A stretch of 42,609 bases of DNA from contig JALQYJ010000032.1 in NCBI GenBank assembly GCA_023254175.1, positions 1 to 42,609 of the forward strand. Direction: 5' to 3'. Below, in pieces: positions 40,356 through 42,609 of the stretch. Position 1 is the first letter of the stretch. Each line of letters opens with the position of its first letter. Under the pieces are notes generated by a model. That model made no database searches and had not been told where the DNA came from. It saw only the letters and a program-made list of their open reading frames with translations. The position numbers and the translations under genes were made by a program. The stretch is from Runella sp. (GTDB lineage: Bacteria > Bacteroidota > Bacteroidia > Cytophagales > Spirosomataceae).

Positions 40356-42314
40356 ATGATTACCGAACCTTTAATGATTCAAGCACAAGCCGCTGACAGT
40401 AAATTGTCAAACGGTATGGTAGGTCAGGCTATCACCTACGAAAAAATTCCGACTCAGATTTATGCCGATGCCAAGGATGCTTCTCGCGCTGTAGCGCAAG
40501 AAATCGCTGACTTGATTCGAGCCAAACAGAAGGAAGGCAAAAATTGCGTGTTAGGATTGGCGACAGGGTCGTCACCTAAAACGGTGTATGCCGAACTTAT
40601 CAAGATGCATCGTGAAGAAGGATTGAGTTTCAAAAACGTAGTGTCATTCAATTTGGACGAATACTACCCCATGCAGCCCGATTCGATTCATAGCTACGTG
40701 CGTTTCATGCGCGAGCAGTTGTTTGACCATGTAGATATTCCAAAAGAAAATTATTTTATCCCTGACGGGACGGTTCCTGCCGCTCTCATTGCTGATTTTG
40801 CCCAGCGTTACGACAATAAAATGAACGCAATGGGTGGTATCGATTTCCAACTTCTTGGAATTGGAGGAAACGGCCACATTGGTTTCAACGAACCAGGGTC
40901 ATTGATTAATTCACGTACTCGCTTGATGACACTCGACCACTCTACCCGCGCTGCCGCAGCCATGGAGTTTGGCGGGCTTCATAATGTACCCAAAAAAGCG
41001 ATTACGATGGGGGTTTCGTCCATTATGAACGCCAAGCGAGTAGTTTTGTTGGCCTGGGGTGAGCGCAAAGCACCAATGATTAAGTCGTCGGTAGAAGGCC
41101 CAGTGAGTGAGCTAGTTCCTGCATCTTACTTGCAAGCACATCCTAACGTAGCGTTTTTTGTAGATACACGCGCCGCTTCGGAGCTGACTCGCGTAAAATC
41201 ACCGTGGTTGGTAGATACCGTTGAATGGGACAATTCAATGATTAAGAAGGCAGTAACGCACCTTTCTTTGACCCTTCAAAAACCAATTTTAAAACTCACT
41301 ACCAAAGATTACAACGACAATGGGATGAGTGATATGTTAGCGGCGCACGGTTCGGCCTACGATATTAACATCAACGTTTTCAATCAGTTACAACATACTA
41401 TTACAGGGTGGCCAGGAGGTAAACCAAACGCCGACGATACCCACCGTCCTGAACGCGCACATCCTGCGAAAAAACGGGTGATTCTCTTTAGCCCACACCC
41501 CGATGATGACATCATCTCGATGGGAGGAACGTTCCAACGTTTGGTAGACCAAGGTCACGAAGTTCATGTTGCTTACCAAACTTCAGGAAACATTGCAGTG
41601 GCCGATGACGAAGCCTTCCGCTTTATTGATTTCGTAGTAGACTACAACCAGCGATTTGGCATTGAGAGCCCTGAGGCAATGAAGATTTTTGAAGACGCAA
41701 AAGCGTTCTTGAAAAAGAAAAAAGACAGCGAAATTGATACGCCAGAGGTGCGCTATGTAAAAGGAATCATCCGTCGTGGAGAAGCAAAAGCCACCTGCCG
41801 CTTTGTAGGAACTGAGTACTTCCATTTTCTTGATATGCCGTTCTACGAAACAGGAACGGTGCAGAAAAAACCAATTGGGTCTGAGGATGTGAAAATCATC
41901 GCTGATTTGATTGAAGAAATCAAACCACACCAAATATACGCTGCGGGCGACTTTGCCGACCCTCACGGGACGCACAAGGTATGCTGGGATGCCATCGAAG
42001 CTGCTTTGGGACAATTGAAGCACAAAAACTTCATGAAGGACTGTTGGGTGTGGTTGTATCGCGGCGCGTGGGCGGAGTGGGATATACACGAAATCGAGAT
42101 GGCGGTGCCAATGAGCCCCGATCAGGTGGTCAAAAAGCGTTTGGGAATTTTCAAACACCAATCACAAAAAGACGGGGTTGTATTTCAAGGCGAAGATTCG
42201 CGTGAGTTCTGGCAACGTGCTGAAGAACGCAACAGCGGAACTGCAAAACTCTACGACCAACTTGGCTTGGCCGAATACGAGGCAATGGAAGCATTTGTTC
42301 GTTGGCATTTTTAA
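40356..42314 (+). CDS. nagB: Glucosamine-6-phosphate deaminase fused to a PIG-L deacetylase domain
   Basis: 652-aa two-domain protein. Residues about 30-290 are NagB: LGLATGSSPKTVYAEL (phosphate loop, 66-81), NLDEYY (Asp101, Glu102), and LGIGGNGHIGFNEPGS with the ring-opening His173 and Glu178. Residues about 370-640 are a PIG-L/LmbE-type Zn deacetylase: ILFSPHPDDDIISMGGTFQR with HPDDD at 381-385, then a long insert and AAGDFADPHGTHKVCWDAIEAAL with the third zinc ligand His. The enzyme could remove the N-acetyl group and then deaminate glucosamine-6-P to fructose-6-P in one chain. The fusion is conserved in Bacteroidota. ATG 40356 is preferred over a TTG at 40347. A strong terminator follows. 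Confidence 0.9.
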   Translation: MITEPLMIQAQAADSKLSNGMVGQAITYEKIPTQIYADAKDASRAVAQEIADLIRAKQKEGKNCVLGLATGSSPKTVYAELIKMHREEGLSFKNVVSFNLDEYYPMQPDSIHSYVRFMREQLFDHVDIPKENYFIPDGTVPAALIADFAQRYDNKMNAMGGIDFQLLGIGGNGHIGFNEPGSLINSRTRLMTLDHSTRAAAAMEFGGLHNVPKKAITMGVSSIMNAKRVVLLAWGERKAPMIKSSVEGPVSELVPASYLQAHPNVAFFVDTRAASELTRVKSPWLVDTVEWDNSMIKKAVTHLSLTLQKPILKLTTKDYNDNGMSDMLAAHGSAYDININVFNQLQHTITGWPGGKPNADDTHRPERAHPAKKRVILFSPHPDDDIISMGGTFQRLVDQGHEVHVAYQTSGNIAVADDEAFRFIDFVVDYNQRFGIESPEAMKIFEDAKAFLKKKKDSEIDTPEVRYVKGIIRRGEAKATCRFVGTEYFHFLDMPFYETGTVQKKPIGSEDVKIIADLIEEIKPHQIYAAGDFADPHGTHKVCWDAIEAALGQLKHKNFMKDCWVWLYRGAWAEWDIHEIEMAVPMSPDQVVKKRLGIFKHQSQKDGVVFQGEDSREFWQRAEERNSGTAKLYDQLGLAEYEAMEAFVRWHF

Positions 42315-42347
42315 TTCCCTTTTAGGTTTCCAAGTTTGTTTTTACAG

Positions 42348-42380
42348 CGTCGGTCGGTAAATAACTGACCGACGTTTTTT
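42348..42380 (+). terminator. Terminator of the nagB-fusion gene
   Basis: 11-bp stem (CGTCGGTCGGT with ACTGACCGACG, one G-T pair), 5-nt loop, then six T. It ends transcription before the RNA candidate downstream. Confidence 0.88.
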
Positions 42381-42390
42381 GTGTAAAATC

Positions 42391-42398
42391 TATCTTTG
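42391..42398 (+). promoter_or_regulatory. -7 box before the terminal RNA candidate
   Basis: TATCTTTG, exact TAnnTTTG match, 11 bases after the preceding U-tract. No consensus -33 box at the right distance. Predicted transcript start near 42404. Confidence 0.4.
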
Positions 42399-42403
42399 TG
42401 TCT

Positions 42404-42609
42404 CAAATCGTCACTTATATGCTCACTATTGCGATGCAGTTAGGGGGCTAGCAGTGAGCCATTGGGAAGGCGGGGGGAGCCTGTTTCGAGCTAACTGCGT
42501 AAAACCCCATCCTGCTAGCCGTCCTTACAAAAACTACCCAACCAGTGTGAGCGTTTGTAAGACCTTCATCAACGAAAACGAACGCACTGTATACTTCAGC
42601 AACTTGATT
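42404..42609 (+). ncRNA. Possible structured RNA, 5' part (runs off the window)
   Basis: About 200 bases with several perfect inverted repeats: GCTCACT (42421) with AGTGAGC (42453); GCAGTTAG (42436) with CTAACTGC (42491); GGCTAGCAG (42446) with CTGCTAGCC (42512); AGGC (42468) with GCCT (42479); and CTTACAAA (42524) with TTTGTAAG (42554). The second and third pairs interlock, so a pseudoknot or two alternative folds are needed. It lies between a terminator plus -7 box and the window end. It does not match tRNA, tmRNA, RNase P, SRP or a riboswitch I know. A frame open to the end exists on each strand, so a partial CDS is not excluded. Confidence 0.35.

Noticed and set aside
41583-42161. 192-codon open frame opposite the nagB fusion
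   Set aside because: Antisense shadow of the PIG-L domain with no plausible start signals.
42436-42520. Cobalamin, TPP, FMN or SAM riboswitch or tmRNA/RNase P start
   Set aside because: The crossing stems looked suggestive, but none of the conserved core strings of these classes is present.
42451-42609. Partial plus-strand CDS running off the window
   Set aside because: The frame is open for 53 codons but the minus strand is open as well, no good start is present, and the dense inverted repeats fit an RNA better; not excluded.

Overview
The window looks like a chromosomal segment of a Cytophagales-type Bacteroidota, most like Runella, Spirosoma or Dyadobacter. The genus is inferred; no rRNA or tRNA gene was seen. 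The signs are: promoters of the Bacteroidota form (TTTG or TTG, about 20 nt, TAnnTTTG) before many genes; a short AtpC; a TonB receptor with a carboxypeptidase-regulatory-like N-terminus; a DUF1800/DUF1501 pair ending in a type IX secretion sorting domain; a NagB fused to a PIG-L deacetylase; and LysRS with a C-terminal extension. Almost all intact genes are chromosomal housekeeping or envelope genes, and no phage, plasmid, IS or CRISPR locus was found.

Layout. 1-4.5 kb: the end of an outer-membrane barrel gene, a decayed NAD(P)-binding gene, a membrane 4Fe-4S protein, and atpDC with a good promoter and terminator. 4.6-7.4 kb: an orphan sensor kinase divergent from hemA. 7.5-12.5 kb: three secreted proteins (P1 peptidase; a three-repeat Ig/cadherin-like protein; a beta-propeller fused to an azurin-type copper domain). 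12.6-18.3 kb: mdh; a UPF0323-like lipoprotein paired with a glutathionylspermidine-synthase-like ligase; a YheT hydrolase; and an IscS-type cysteine desulfurase. 18.3-19.8 kb: a scar of gene remnants plus an AT-rich insert. 19.8-23.5 kb: lysS, and a glycosyltransferase overlapping an LpxH-like phosphoesterase. 23.6-24.2 kb: a gutted PadR regulator and a broken membrane-protein partner. 24.2-26.2 kb: hemW and mtgA. 26.4-28.2 kb: a broken dockerin-like gene beside a cohesin-like secreted protein. 28.1-31.0 kb: queA-ispD, then meaB. 31.1-35.2 kb: a probable zinc-uptake regulon. 35.3-39.4 kb: a MORN-like secreted protein and the DUF1800-DUF1501 pair. 39.5-42.3 kb: cutC and the NagB/PIG-L fusion. 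The last 200 bases follow a strong terminator, carry a promoter-like box and are rich in interlocking inverted repeats, suggesting the start of a structured RNA.

The most interesting system is the zinc locus. Three copies of one 17-bp palindrome, TTGCA-N7-TGCAA, lie exactly over the promoters of a ZnuD-like TonB receptor and of a COG0523 (CobW-like) metallochaperone followed by a lipoprotein. This arrangement suggests Zur-type repression of outer-membrane zinc uptake and intracellular zinc delivery. Second in interest are the linked lipoprotein and ATP-grasp ligase (a YgiB/YgiC-like arrangement of unknown substrate), the cohesin/dockerin-like neighbours, and the terminal RNA candidate.
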